A DNA stretch of 64,000 nt from Gymnothorax reevesii (taxonomy: Eukaryota; Chordata; Actinopteri; Anguilliformes; Muraenidae). Positions 1 to 12,800 of this stretch are shown here, in pieces. The stretch lies in NCBI GenBank assembly GCA_029721435.1, contig CM056574.1, positions 29,807,001 to 29,871,000 on the forward strand, given 5' to 3'. The translations under genes and the position numbers were made by a program. A model generated the notes under the pieces. The model had not been told where the DNA came from. It made no database searches and saw only the letters and a program-made list of their open reading frames with translations. The number at the start of each line of letters is the position of its first letter. Position 1 is the stretch's first letter.

Positions 1-2461
1 TTCGTAACTTGGTGGTTATGTAACTACGCTGCTCATTTTACGCAGGAGCGTGGCTGCACTCCACAGACAGCCCACAAGCTTGAGGAGCTCTGACTTTCAG
101 ATACTTTTGTTTGTGGTAAATGCGGCAACATTTGAGATAAAATTCATATGGCACAAGAGCACTCCGTGGATTTATGCTAGATATGTACGTACAGAAAACA
201 AGTTATCTGAAGCCTATTTCAAAGATGACCTGACAGGAGACAAGCTTGCTTCTTCGTCCAACCATTGAACATTAATAGCAGCAGAAAGACCAGAATGTGC
301 CAATTATCATGACTTCTACTTGTCAGTATTAGTTCATCCAAACCTCGGAAAAAAGGATTGAGGGGAGGAAGAGCGATTAGCCTAATGGAAGACAATAGTT
401 TCAGTGACATTAAAATTGCATCCTCAAACAATAAATATGTTGAAAAATAAGTGGACTTGGTCGTGGGTCTTATCGTGGGATGATTGACATTTTCACCCTT
501 TGAGATGCGCAGCTACTGTATTTAGACCTGTGGAACTTCAGGGCTATTTTTACATTTTAGCTGTTCGAGAACCCAAGGTTTCCAGTTTTTTTTGTTATGA
601 AGCGAGTGTAGAAATGGACGTTAGTAGCGATTGTGTTCTCAGCCTCGTTCTCTGTTGCCTATGTGTTTGCGCTTCTGTGGAACCGTGAAGCAAGGGGTGT
701 TTACTCTCATAAAGATGCATAAGAAATTATTGCATGCATTTGCAGATATGTGCCAAGACAAGACTAACTGATGAAGGTACATATGATGTGCTCAGATAAT
801 AAATTCATTGATAAATGGCATGTTTTCATTCGTGTTACTTTGGGCGGTTTTTTGTGCAAGTGGGCAGTTTTTTAATCAGTTTTGGGCTGGAAACCACGCG
901 ACCTATCACACTGGTCAAACATTGCACTCTTCATTCAGCAATTAAGAATGTAGAAAAGAATGGGTTCTCGTGACTTAGCACTAAATGAGCCTTACAGATC
1001 AATCCACACGGCGCCCCAAGAGCCAGGTGAGCGCAGAATTTTCTAACCTTTGAGTAAATGAAAGCGCGAGAAATCTGAATGCGTGAGAGTTGACAGATAT
1101 GCATCATTAATGGAAACTGGCCACACCTGATAATGCTGAGTTTTCGGAGCTTCTGCGATGGTAGTTTAAATGACTAATTGAAAACAGGGCAAGAATGATT
1201 AGTGCTCATTCTAACTTAGTGCGGCACAAAGGAGGGGTTCCCTGCACTCAACCTTCACTCAAAAAGGGACACTAATTTCAGTGTGAGTGAGGTCTCTGAA
1301 AGCAAATGTGTTAGGGCAACCTCTGACTCAGTTAGTGTCAGGTTATACTAAATAAGTTTTAGTACTCAATCACACTCAATTGGTGTGAGTGTTGTTTCTG
1401 AATACGAGCCTATGTTTGCGTCAGATACCTTAAATCCCGAATTGATTGCAGTGCTCGCTGAAAAAATCGTGGTCTTTTTCAGTGTGTTTTGGTGTCCTGG
1501 ATTTTCCGTTGAAATTGTGCACTTATTATAATAACTTAGTTCACATTCCCTGCCTTTTCCTGTCTTTGAATTTTATCAAACGTAATCATAAGTGTCGCAA
1601 TTTTCAGTCACATTCTTGATGTCGGTTACCTGTCAAAACTGCCTTTGATTTGCTAAAAGGTAAGTAAAGACTCTTTACAAACCCATATAGACTATTGGTA
1701 TGTGTTCTTTCCTACATTTGTACTGATTTTTTAAGAGGATCGTGCACTCAGCCACAGAGTTCTAGCTCCAGCAGGATCTGGTGCCCATGTGGCCAAATAG
1801 CAGTTTCATCAACAAATCTTGGATATTCCATCAAATAATGAAGACAAGCTGTAATGCACACATTCCTGAACATGTCTGGATTGTCAATTGATTAGTAATC
1901 AAGTAATTAATCGGTTGAATTAAGATAAAAAATTGGCCCACTTTAGAATGCCATAGCACCCTTAAAATTTTTCCTTTGTCAAAACTTCAAAGACCATTTC
2001 AAAGGTCATTTCAACTTCTTTCAAATGGTATCAAATGCACAGCAATCCCCTGGATCTGTTTTTTCCCCCCTCATATACGTGTTACAGGACGATTTTTCTT
2101 AAAATCAGCTGCATGTTCTTGTATTTGAATGTATCACTTAACGGTCTGCGGGTGCTGACCACCCACCGCCTACTTTTCCTGCCAACAGTTGAAAAGGGGG
2201 AGTACCGGCACTTATTTTTTTCCACTTGAAGCACTGGTCTCAACTCTAATGTCATCAGTGTATTATGTAATGATGTATCTACATGATCTCGAGAGATCAC
2301 AGCAATAATATATATGAGGAATACACTTGCAAAACCTGTTTAAGTCAAGTTTTGAAAATAAATGATAGCTCCACTTTCAAAACCTGCTAAATGATTTATA
2401 AATTGCAACAGAAAAAGCAGAACTGTCGAAACCCACCAAGTCAAGGAGGAAAACTGTCAAA
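1..2461. other. No gene recognised; AT-rich, apparently single-copy DNA
   Basis: All frames are closed by frequent stops and no transposon termini or RNA gene were found. The only local structure is a patch at about 1230-1400 rich in CACTC/GAGTG words, including an imperfect palindrome near 1374-1392. It probably represents intergenic or intronic DNA. Confidence 0.5.
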
Positions 2462-2740
2462 TAGAGATGTGACATTCGTGAATGAGTCGAGTCTTTTGAA
2501 CGGCTCTTTTAAGTAAACGACAAGAACCGATTCACAGTTGTGAGCCATTCGTATGCAAGCCATTCTTATCTACAAATTTCCCTCGCTGCCTTCATGTGTC
2601 AGCTTGTCACTTGTGTACCCCATGTGTCTGAGTTGTCCACGATGCCTTCACGTGAACGACTAATGACATCTCCGAGTTTGAAAGGTCCACAGCACGCTCC
2701 ATTCACGTGAACACAGCCGTATATGCGCAGCTAAAGGGGG

Positions 2741-3840
2741 ATTTACATTTGAACGTACGGGCGTCTACGTGCAACTTACGTGCGAAATTTGGGAAAAATG
2801 ACTGCGTGTTCGACGTGGCGAGTACGTGACACGTGCGTGTTTTGCTGGCCGCAGGGCACGTAGAACCGGCTGTAGCCAAAAATTGGTCTGCAAATTAATT
2901 CCACGGTGCACGCAGCGATCAGTCGAAAATAGTCCACGCCAAGTTGGCTACATGGCAAGTACGTCACAAGTGCGTGTGCTGTAGATATATATATATATAT
3001 ATATATATAAGGTTTTATGGGGAAAATTCCATTAAAATTAATTCAAAATGAATCATATATCAAGAATTTTAAAACATTTTAAATATTGTAAGCATATGAA
3101 TATACACCCACGCAAGTGCCACGCACGTGGTAAGCACTTCTGTCGTCCGGGTAGCGCAAAACTGACTTACTTTCCATGCACGACACTGGCGGAGCAAGCA
3201 GGTCGGACGTACGTCTCACGCAGCGCACGCACGTGGCAAGTACTTGCACTTGCGGGTTATTTAAACCCGGTCATTTGCCAGTTCTTGAACAGTTGTGAAA
3301 ATCCCACCCAGGAGATCCAAGAAATCACCAGCTTCCAGTCAGCTTTCTGCTTCCACTGCCTCCACTTCCAAGGATACCAGCAGGGATGAAGATGACAAAT
3401 GATGCTGAGTCCTGTTACATCAGCATTTTTAAATAGTACCCCAACCCGCACTGGCCACGTGGAACACGTACTCCACACTCACTTGCGCCTTGTCGTCGAT
3501 GTGCATGCCACTCAAGTGGCAATCACGTTACACGTGCAGGAACCCCTCCCGTACGTCTGCATTACTTGCCACTTGAATCGCGCGTGCATGTTAAGTACTC
3601 TCCACTTGCGAGCATCACGTCCCACGTGCGTGTGAAAAGGTCCCTGATCGTCACGGATTTCGCAGATCACGCCAGCTTCATGTAAGTGGCATGTATTGAA
3701 CAAGTACTTACCCTGTACGACCAGAAAAATTGGCTGCGTGCGCCACAATCGGTCTGCGGGTCAGTTTTGGCCGTAGAATTCGGGTGGCCCGTAGAACACG
3801 CAGTTCACGTAGACACGCACGATCAATTGTAAATAGGGGA
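2741..3840. mobile_element. Fold-back element nested in the hAT-like element
   Basis: The sequence beginning ATTTACATTTGAACG at the left reappears inverted at the right as CGATCAATTGTAAAT, and the similarity continues inward through the shared word GTCTACGTG. The interior is unusually rich in ACGTG/CACGTG and AAGTACTTG words, far more CpG than the surrounding DNA. A TA microsatellite sits inside. Open frames of up to 113 codons here are side effects of this composition. Superfamily unknown; I could not establish a clean target duplication. Confidence 0.5.
2984..3010. repeat. (AT)n microsatellite
   Basis: Uninterrupted alternating AT of about 26 bases inside the nested fold-back element. Confidence 0.95.
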
Positions 3841-4399
3841 GGACATATTAGTGAGCGCTGCCCGCCTGAACTGAAGACATTTGCCGCTGTATCAGGGAGG
3901 AGGACATATTAGCGACAGGAGAAAATAAAAACATTTTATTCTTATTTATTTTTATATTTTTTCTGTATTGCGAAAGTGTTCTTGTGAGGAAAATTTTACA
4001 GGAAAGTTGTTTTGCATGGAAGTAATCTGTAGCCTGCGTAGTTTTTACTGTGCTACAAAGGCTTTAAAAATAGTGATCTCACTGTCAAAGCATGGGGACA
4101 TAACACCACCCTTTGGAAAGTTTACAATGAAAACACAAGCCAAATGAATTTATAATCAATATTTCAGAATTATTCCACCAATAGAGTATATATTGGTGGG
4201 ATGTGTAAGTTTGAATTATTCTGATCCAAATCTTATAACTGCTACCAGTGAATGTTTCCTTGCTAAAAATGAGTTACCCCTGGTTGACTTCTAAAAAATA
4301 AATAAATATAACAACGAGCTAGTCTTTAGAACAGCTCTTTGAAAGGAACGGCTCCTCAAGATCCGGCTCCTTTCAAAGAGCCATAAATCCCCATCTCTA

Positions 4400-5393
4400 C
4401 TGTCATCATCTGCTAAGTCATCAGCCAGTGTGGAAACGTGATTCCGTTTTCGTTCGCGAGAAGGAACCAATCAAAGTCGAGCTTTAATGGCCTATTCTGC
4501 TTTTGTTTTCTCTAACTCAAGATGGGGGATGCAGACTCAAGTTTCATTTTGGATCGCAGAAAATGCAAACAAATCTCATCGTAAGGGTTCAAAAAGGAAG
4601 CTCCTCAAACTTGAAAGGTAAAGAACACTATTATGAGTTCGAATGATATCCTTGCATGTCTTAAAATGCATTTCTTGCATGTACAGTGGGTCCAGGGTCA
4701 AATACTATCACCTACTGAGCAATGGGGCTTGTTTAAACACTGTCAAAACCTGCTAAATTTCCACTCCACTTTCAAAACCTGCAAAGTCAAAACTTTGTGT
4801 TGCAAAATCAAAGTCATTTCTTTAAAAAAATAATGAATTGCCTCATGGATTATGTCTGCAAGGCTAATAGTTTCAGTATAGTGAAAATTGGTGTCTATGG
4901 ATATAATTTCAATGCCAGTCAAAAAATCAAATTTTTCTAAAAAATGGACCAACTTGACTTTGAAGGCTGTGCAAGTGGACTCCTCATATACAGTCTTATT
5001 TCCCTGACTGAGGGATTTAGTTAGTTGCACCACATTTTCATGGTATGCGCTGACAGGAGTTTCCTGTGATGCCCTGCAGAAAGAGTGAAACCGTGTATGT
5101 TATTCCAAGTAAGGAAAATTTGCATATCTGAAATATGTGTCATCCCAGGTTATAATGTCTGAAATGATCAATTATTGAAATGTGCTGAAATAATTAGTCA
5201 ATTGAAGTTTTTATCCAAGACTTGTGTGCCAGCTTTTAAATTCTAACGTAACTGGCAGTCTTATGAAGTGCAGAATCATATTTGCCCCAATATTCTTTTC
5301 ATGGTTTTGCCAATGTCAATATTAAATTTTTGAACGTGTTTCTGGTACACTAAAAAAAATTATACAGCCACTGTTCTTTCAATTTTGTTCTTT
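4400..5393. other. No gene recognised
   Basis: AT-rich sequence with short open frames only. A stretch near 4740-4790 repeats the word TCAAAACCTGC, which also occurs near 2380 just outside the hAT-like element, so these two flanks may share an older dispersed repeat. Confidence 0.4.
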
Positions 5394-5878
5394 TTTTTTG
5401 TAAATTTGCCATCTCCAATCCCACCTGAATCTAGAATGCCCAATTGGTGAACTATGTATAAGTCTTAATCGTTTGCGACCCCTTGCTGCCAATTCAGGAG
5501 AGTTTGCGGCTCTCCTCCGAAGCATGCACCTATCAGCCACTGCTTCTTATACTCTCATTGGTTGAATTTTTGCTTCGCAAGTTCAGAATGAGGGCGGAGG
5601 AGACCCAGACATGACCAGGTTAAGAATCTTCCTGACGAGCGCCCGTCTGGCCAACAGGAGGCGCTTGAGCAACGGACAAGGCAACTATTATATTCCCTTC
5701 CTGACAGTCCCTTTCCAATTTGCAACCCTGTAGCGCAATAACCAATTGTGCACTAGGCTGAAAAAGCTGCTGACCACTGCTGGTTGGTACGAAGCGGGGC
5801 TTGAATCCACGACGTGATGGCCACTTCAGCTTCGCAACGCCATGGTTTACCGAGTGAGCTATCCGGCAGCTTGCTGGA
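5394..5878 (-). mobile_element. tRNA-derived SINE with target-site duplications
   Basis: Read on the minus strand, the head contains a pol III A box, TAGCTCACTCGGTA (5848-5861), and a B box, GGATTCAAGCCCC (5796-5808), at tRNA-like spacing, so it is a tRNA-related promoter. The body of about 400 bases runs to lower coordinates and ends in an A-rich tail. The nonamer TTGTTCTTT lies at both borders (5385-5393 and 5879-5887) and is read as the target-site duplication. Length is about 485 bp. The SINE family was not identified. Confidence 0.75.
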
Positions 5879-5887
5879 TTGTTCTTT

Positions 5888-6600
5888 GTCTAAGACTGTG
5901 TGATGGTAATGACAGACTTACTTCCTGACAAAGAGAAAAAATCTGTTGGATCATAAGGGATAGTTTAAAAAAAAAAGAATTAATTATACACATAAACTTA
6001 TTTATTTATTCATAATTGTTCTAATTTGATGCAATATGCACAACAATGGACTTGGAGTTTTCAAGCCCTTTTTGAAAGAGAGTGATAAGATTTCCATATA
6101 AAACTTAGCCAGACATACAGTGCTTGAGGAATTGTCAAAAATCTGGACATTAAAAGGTGTTTTTAACTGGGTCAGAGAGTGGGGATCAGTCAGAAGCCAT
6201 GGTCTCTCTGACAAATTTATGCCAGGGCACATTTTTGTACAAACCAGATAAAGCCGCTCAACATGTACTGTGTAAGTCAGGCACATCTATAACACCACAG
6301 TTTTCAACCAGATGCCAAACCACAAATTACTGGGACGATAAAGACATAAAATCAACATCTTTTGAACTATTTTAATAGTGGCTGCAAAATGAAAAACAAT
6401 GACCCATAAACAGGCACAGTGAGCATTTAAAGACACATGAATGAAGGGATGTATGACTGTGAAAAAGAGGAGTAAAAATTGAGTCTTTTTTTTTTTTTTT
6501 TTTGGAAGCGTCAAACATGACCTTTTGGAGAATGCATAAGCCTGACTGACTCCTGCAATAAATAACGAAGGCATTTTAATCGCAGTCTGTTGGCTCAGGA
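5888..6600. other. No gene recognised; contains a poly-T run
   Basis: Short chance open frames only. A run of about 20 T residues (6484-6503) may be the A-tail of an unrecognised minus-strand retroposon, but no head sequence was found. Confidence 0.4.
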
Positions 6601-6780
6601 AGCTGTGTTGATGAGCATGTGCATGTCCCTGTGCATGTGTGAATAAGACATGTATGCATATGTACATGCATGTGTGAATATGTCTGCATGCATGTGTTTC
6701 TGTGAGTGTGTCACTGTGGATGTATTTGTGTGTGCCTGCGTGTCTAATACATCTGTGTGCACATGTATACTTTCGCTCAA
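6600..6780. repeat. Imperfect TG/TGCATG low-complexity tract
   Basis: Dense alternation of GTGTGCATG, ATGTGTG and related words. Open frames on the complementary strand rich in His and Thr are products of this repeat and are not genes. Confidence 0.85.
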
Positions 6781-7117
6781 AAGTTTCAAATCATGTGTCA
6801 TTTAAGCAGTTGTTACTGTTTTATTCAAAAATCCTTTCTGTAATGGCAAATCATATGAAAAATGCATTGTAGATACACTTAAATCCTCAATGATATTTAA
6901 TCACTGCGTTGCAAATTTTAGGGTTAACGTTTTCGTATAACACCAAGGGCGGACTTGTTTTGTGCATCTGAAGATCAAAGATACTGCAATTGCATTGATT
7001 TTAAATCCTTGGTGTCTGGTCTCTTTTTTTCGAATGGGATGTACCCAGGCAGCCTAACCATATATTCATATACTATTTGCACAGATATGTCTGTACCAGG
7101 TTCTGAACCACTTTCAA

Positions 7118-7212
7118 ACAAGCACACACACCCTGTCAGAAACACATGCAGGCATGCACACACACCCACACAAACACACACACGCGCATGCACGCACACT
7201 CACACACACAAT
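7118..7212. repeat. Imperfect (CA)n microsatellite
   Basis: Interrupted CACACA tract with ACGCGC and CATGCA interruptions. Confidence 0.9.
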
Positions 7213-7969
7213 CACTGCATAGTCATCTTGAGAAACCACCCAAAATCCCATTATATTGTTACATTACTATTAAACGACTAGGAAAATGGGCAGAATAACA
7301 TTGCACCGATTCTGTAAGAGATGAGCCAAGTGTAGAGTTGGCAATAATTTCAATCTATTGGACATTCCTGTGCCAGCATTTTGAGTGCTCACTCAGCTGG
7401 GGGACTGGTGTCACCAGCTAGTCACCAGATGCCTCAGGAATTGGGGCCGCATTGATTGTTTTTGTGCACAACAACAAGAACCCTGATGATAAGCTATCTG
7501 TTCCCCTTGTGAGGGCTCATCTCAGTCTAAAGGGCAGTGTGTTAAATTCAATAAATGGTTATAGTTTCCTTTTAGACATGTTTCTATAGGATTTTAGGAA
7601 AACTCAGACATATAACATTTGTGTTAATGTTCAGGAGTGAAAGCAATATAAGCCTGATGGAAATAATTTAATTACACAGCAGCACTATGTTGGTTCTGGA
7701 CATTTAATGTTGTTTGAATGATAAAAGCCTATGGAAACTGAAGTCTCATGGCCAACACTCGTTCCCCTGTCATGTTTTATATCATTCTGCTTGTCTAATT
7801 ATGAGCTATCGCATAAGAAACGTCTTATGATGGTTAGATTCGTGTTGGATATAGTTTTCATAGCTCTGAAATAAAAACTCCAAGCCTCTCTAGTAATCTC
7901 ATGACCACCTCCCCAAACGGAGGTCCAAAGTCCTGACCTGTCCTCGGCAAAATATCAGACAACAGACTG

Positions 7970-8170
7970 GATATAAAGGGAGGAGAGACAAATGCACGGG
8001 GAAGGCGTGCATTCATTCTTTCCCGCACAGAGCATCCGTGTTCTGTGTGTAGCCATCGCCAGGTATGATGACAGTTTTAATTTACTCTTAATTTTATGTG
8101 ACTGTTTCTGTAATCCACGGCACTAAGTGTGCCTGCCTGGTGATATAATAAATTGTTAAACTTTGGTTGA
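7970..8170 (+). promoter_or_regulatory. Candidate promoter/leader: TATA box, splice donor, poly(A) signal
   Basis: A TATAAAG box (about 7974) is followed about 80-90 bases later by GCCAG/GTATGA, a good splice donor at about 8061. The signal AATAAA (about 8147) follows, with a T/G-rich stretch after it. This order within 200 bp resembles an LTR (U3 TATA, R, poly(A) signal, U5) more than an ordinary gene start. I could not find matching LTR borders or a target duplication, so this remains a weak call. Confidence 0.3.
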
Positions 8171-8239
8171 GTGTCTTCTGTGCCTTGACTTGCTCATGTA
8201 AATCTTCCCTATAGTGTTTCCTCCTGGCCTTTAACTAGG

Positions 8240-8289
8240 TTTCCCGTTCGGTCTGCTTGATCACCCATTGAACGCCTTTGAACGGGAAA
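8240..8289. repeat. Short inverted repeat (10-bp stem)
   Basis: TTTCCCGTTC at 8240-8249 is exactly complementary to GAACGGGAAA at 8280-8289, with a 30-base loop. No terminator or RNA function is implied in this context. Confidence 0.7.
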
Positions 8290-9851
8290 TACTATATTGC
8301 GGGAGATATTGGTCTGTCATCGGGGCTCATAATATTGGTCGTCGTTGGCTCCAGAGAGCGAAATGTACTACTCTGGCTTATGAGTATACGGGGCTGTTAG
8401 TGCTCCCGACGGGTTACTGGTCCGTGTTAAAACGCAAGTGGTTCATAGGCACATGCGTGAGGAGGATTCCGTCTCGGTTTTGGGGAGTCTAAGGGGCAGA
8501 GCACTTAACCATTAATTTAAATGGAGTCAGATTGGGGATTAATCCTAACAGCCATAATACTGCTAAACCCGTAACGCATAGAACACTGCGATTAAAGCTA
8601 CTTGTATGGGTTTTGGACCAGTTAAATTCGGAGGTGTAACGTGGTACGTTCACCTTGACCCTTGGTAACTCATGCGACGAGCATTAATTGCACTGTTGCC
8701 CCGTTGGCACCAACGGAGATTTTAAATACCTTTTTTGTAATCTAGATCCTAAGACGTACTACGCGCAGGCCTTCCACTCCGGGCTACTTCCCCCATTGGT
8801 ATTGCCTCGTGAGCCCTAAACAAGTTTTCTCTTGACATGCTAATGCACTCAATGAAATCAATTCTGCTGAAGTAATTCTCTTATTGATGAATTTCAGGGT
8901 CCGCAGAGAAATTCTGTACGGCAAATATTCTGTGCTGACAATTTATAATGGCATCTCTCCACATCTTATTCTCTCACTCACTTGCTCTGCCAGGTGGGAG
9001 TTCATATTTTCTTGAATTTGTTCGGTTTGCTGGGAAGAGCCTACGATTAAGTTGAGAGGCAGATAACCTTCATTTGGTTTCATATGTTACCGACTATATA
9101 AATTTCTGCTTTGCAGAATTTAGCTGGGGCGTAGTCATCTGTTCACTGAGCAGCTATTTATTAATGCAAAGATTAGTGCTACTCTGACTGGAGAAGGTGC
9201 TTCACTGTTACTGTGGCTTTTACTTTCTCTTTTACAACAATCAAGACTTTATGTGTCTCCCTGCACTTAAGAAGGGCCTTATGACCTGACCGGTGATTAC
9301 ATCACGAGGCAGCCATGGAAATGCTCTTTGATACTAGTTTTGGAGTGTGTGTGGAATGTTCCTGCTATCATCAGGTTAGAAACCAGTTAACTGTCATTCT
9401 TTTATTTTTGTTTTTTTTGTTTTGGGGGGGTGGGGGGGGGGTTCTGAGGACACGACAAATTAATTATGGCAAGTTAATCAAGGCAAGTCAATAAATGCAA
9501 TGGAGGCCATTTTGAATCTTTTCTGCCAGTAAAGCAATTCATTCTGGTTGTGACCTCATCCCTGATTGATTATGCAGCCGTCTATGATTTGAGATACTTT
9601 TGAGAATAGGTGGGGTGCTGTGGATTTAACTATTCTTCATCCTGCAGTTGTTTTTGAGGATGACATGATGGCGGGTTGGCAGCTGAGGAGCTGTGGAGAG
9701 CAAAACACTTACAGAGAAGACAGAAAGTGGCAGGAACAGTAACATCCAAATAATTTTGCCACATTGCAGATACCTTGGAAACTTTGAATTACAGTCTTCC
9801 AACTTGGACAGATATGCTGGAAAGGTTATCTCCTGGAAAGAAAGATATTAC

Positions 9852-12800
9852 TGTTATGGTTTTATGTTTTTGCTGCCATGATTCTATGTTTTTGCAATGT
9901 CTTTTCTTTATTCATTTTGCTTGTTATACATCCTGGTTTTTCTGTTCATGCCATTTCAGTTCTCATTGCTTTTGTCACCCCCCTCTTGTGATCAGTTGGT
10001 TCAGTCCGTCTTCCCAGTCTGTGTGCTCACCTGCTTCAGGTGATTTCAGTGGTTTCTGGTGTTTCATATAATTACTTCAATTCTTGTTTACTTCCTTCGC
10101 TTTGCTTTCCTTGATTACTAATAATACCAAAATGTATATTTTGTACCATAGTTTACTAACCTAACTAATCCATGTACATGTAACTAACTAACTAACAAGC
10201 ACTTGGATTAATTTGTAAAGTTGCACTGCTACTAATTACAACGAATGCAATCTCAGTTCGCCCTGTTCTAGTCTCTGCCCCTTGCTTAATTTTCCCTGCA
10301 TCTTCCAGTGTTTCCGCGATATTCTCTCCCACATGCTTAATTGCTATCCTGCTCTCCTTGTCTTGGCACATAGAAATCCTTGACCGGAGCTGTTCATCTG
10401 TCATAGGTTGTCTGCGTGGATCCTTTCCTTGTCTTGGCTATGGCCAATTATTTGTGGTTCAGGACCTCCCCATGTGTGCTTCCCTTTGTACTGAGTTCTT
10501 ATCCAATTCACCTGTCTCTGCATAGCACCCTCTTGTCTATGTAACCCCTTTGCGCAGAAGCCAAATTTGGCTATTTATGGGTTACCCAATTTAATGCTTT
10601 ATAGTTCAAGATTTAAACTTCATAAAGAGGAAAAATGTGGCTCAAGTCAGAAAAGACACTAACAGAATTTAGAATTACATTGTATTTCGGGTTATTTTCA
10701 TGATTTTGGTGGAGAAAATGGGCTGCAAACATAAAAAATCTTCATGAGAATTCACCATTGAAATTGCAAAAAATAATAATAATACTGAGAATTGAAAACT
10801 GCTGGGGCTTCAATCTATACATTTCTGGGATCATGAATTCTACTTTGGCTAAGGAGTTTATCTTCAACGTTACATTCTAGATTACCTAGATGCTATTTCC
10901 CAAATTATACAGCTATCCATGTGGCAAAGTCTGAGATCCCTCAAAATGGTGCACTGTCAAATCATAAAATAATCATGTATTTAACACAAAGTTTTGAGGC
11001 ATGAAATTAAATATGAACTAATGATTTTCTGGTTGAGTTTAGCATGAATTTATCAATATCAGTGCAGTTGAACATCAGTGGTCACCAGTAACCTCTCCAA
11101 ACACAAAACATCCCTTTTCTCCATAATAAAGTTTAGAGTTTTGTCCATTTTTCTTCAAAGTCCCCCAAGCCAGCACAAACACACATTAAATTAACTGCTG
11201 ATTAAACAGTCAGAACATTCACCCCGCAATGGAAGCTACCAGTTCCCACTTCCGAGCTCACAATGTCATTTCAACACTTATAAGGAACAAGTACAACACA
11301 ATAACTCAGTAATATTTGAATTCTGCAATATACCTTATTTTAACAGAACAGACATTCCACTTTCAGGGAAGATCACACAATATATGCCTCCCTAAATTCA
11401 ACAGAACAGTGCAATGAACGTACCAGGGGGTCCACCTAAATGCATGGCCAGTTCACGTTTTAAACAGGAAAAAAACCTTGGCATTTGACCTTGTTGAATA
11501 CGGTATACATTCAAAAACAAAAAGCAAAAGTAGCAGCCTAACCTTTTTCATGAATCCCTCCTCCAGAGACCGATGTATCCAGTAGAAGGAACCCTCCGGT
11601 CCTGTTTCATTCGAAATTATTCCCATTGACCATATCCTTATCTCATTTAAATCCTCAAAATGTAACCGAACACTTCAAGGCCAGTTTTATAAGTCCTTTT
11701 TTCTATAAATCGCGTCCATTTTCTATAAATCGCAATGTGCGCGCGATGTAGACAGGATACAACCGAGCAGCATAGGCTTGTATGCTGTCATGTTTGTCCA
11801 ATCAATGTGTTTCACTTACTGTGGAACATTGAAACACTCGGGAATTGGATAAGAAACAAGCAAATCAATACATTGTTACCGGGGAAGTTGCATTAGGGCA
11901 TGAACTATAACTGTGCAGTTATTCAGAAGAGTGTATAATTGAGTGATTGGCTATCAACACCAGTACTGGGGTGGATATAAGGAAGCGTTGAATTTGTCAA
12001 TGAAGGAATTTACACGTAAATCCATGGTAGGGAACTACGCATTTTTTGTACGTGATGACTGTAATTGACTGAAGAATGTGAGAGAATCAATACCATGTCG
12101 AATTTTTTGCTTCAGAAAACATATTTTTCTGAACCACAAATTGGAATGCCGTTGGCTTACGGTATGGTTGCTACAGAGGACATCGATTTTTTTCTGTCGC
12201 AAGAGATCATTTTTTTAAACTGTTGGATCTATTCTTTGGGCAAGGATATTAACCAGTTTGCACATCAGGCTTAGCTGAGGAGTTTAATTCATATAACTCT
12301 TGAAAAACAGAGAGTGGAGTATATTTCCCCATATTCGAAACCGCACTCAAGGTCTGCTTGCTTGTGAATATTCAATAACTGATCCGGGGGTGCCATCTAG
12401 TGATCGAGGACAGTAACTGCGTGTTTAAATTTGCAGTTGCACAGACGCGAGCGTCTACTTCTGCAGATAGGAGTTAAAGTCCTCACTGCAGCTTGTTCCC
12501 TGTCAGAACGTTGATCAATTTTCACTTGTGCAGAGCTCCTTGCTTGCCTTTTGATTATTGCTTCTCCTGCGACATTTTTTGTACGACCTTGAGCTTTCCT
12601 TGCCCTTGCTGTTCTTGTTTTTGCCTGTTTGGATTCAGACCCATTTTCTATATGACCACGATTCCTGCTTTTGATGCCCTGTGTATGACCTACCCTTCTG
12701 GATTCGGACCATGATTTTTGATTACTGTCTTATGTACCGTTGCACATCTGGTTTCGACCTCTGCCTACTATTTTGACTTCGCTTTTTGGATTCTGATTTT

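Larger units (their letters stand above)
2462..4399. mobile_element. hAT-like DNA transposon remnant (non-autonomous)
   Basis: The ends are short inverted repeats, TAGAGATGTG at the left and the complement of TAGAGATGGG at the right. Sub-terminal sequence on both sides carries GGCTCTTT/AAAGAGCC words, as in fish hAT-type non-autonomous elements. The 8 bases outside each end are CTGTCAAA and CTGTCATC (6 of 8 match), which fits the 8-bp target duplication of hAT elements. No transposase is visible, and much of the interior is occupied by another palindromic element. Superfamily assignment rests on the duplication length and termini, not on a protein. Confidence 0.6.
7213..9846. other. No gene; may contain an LTR-like segment near 8 kb
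   Basis: No convincing coding exon. The 7.9-8.8 kb part contains a TATA box, a consensus splice donor and a poly(A) signal in order. A guanine run occupies about 9422-9441. The rest looks single-copy. Confidence 0.4.

Noticed and set aside
3048..3389. 113-codon frame and overlapping opposite frames
   Set aside because: All lie in the CpG-rich fold-back and result from its base composition.
6768..6960. Possible Tc1 terminal repeat (TTTCGCTCAAAAGTTT)
   Set aside because: Only one short block resembles a known fish terminal repeat; no second end or transposase found nearby.
6600..7212. His/Thr-rich and Cys/Val-rich frames on both strands
   Set aside because: Direct translations of TG/CA repeats.
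8268..8492. 74-codon frame with many Trp, Arg and Gly
   Set aside because: Short, no family match, no splice context; lies in a possible LTR-like segment.
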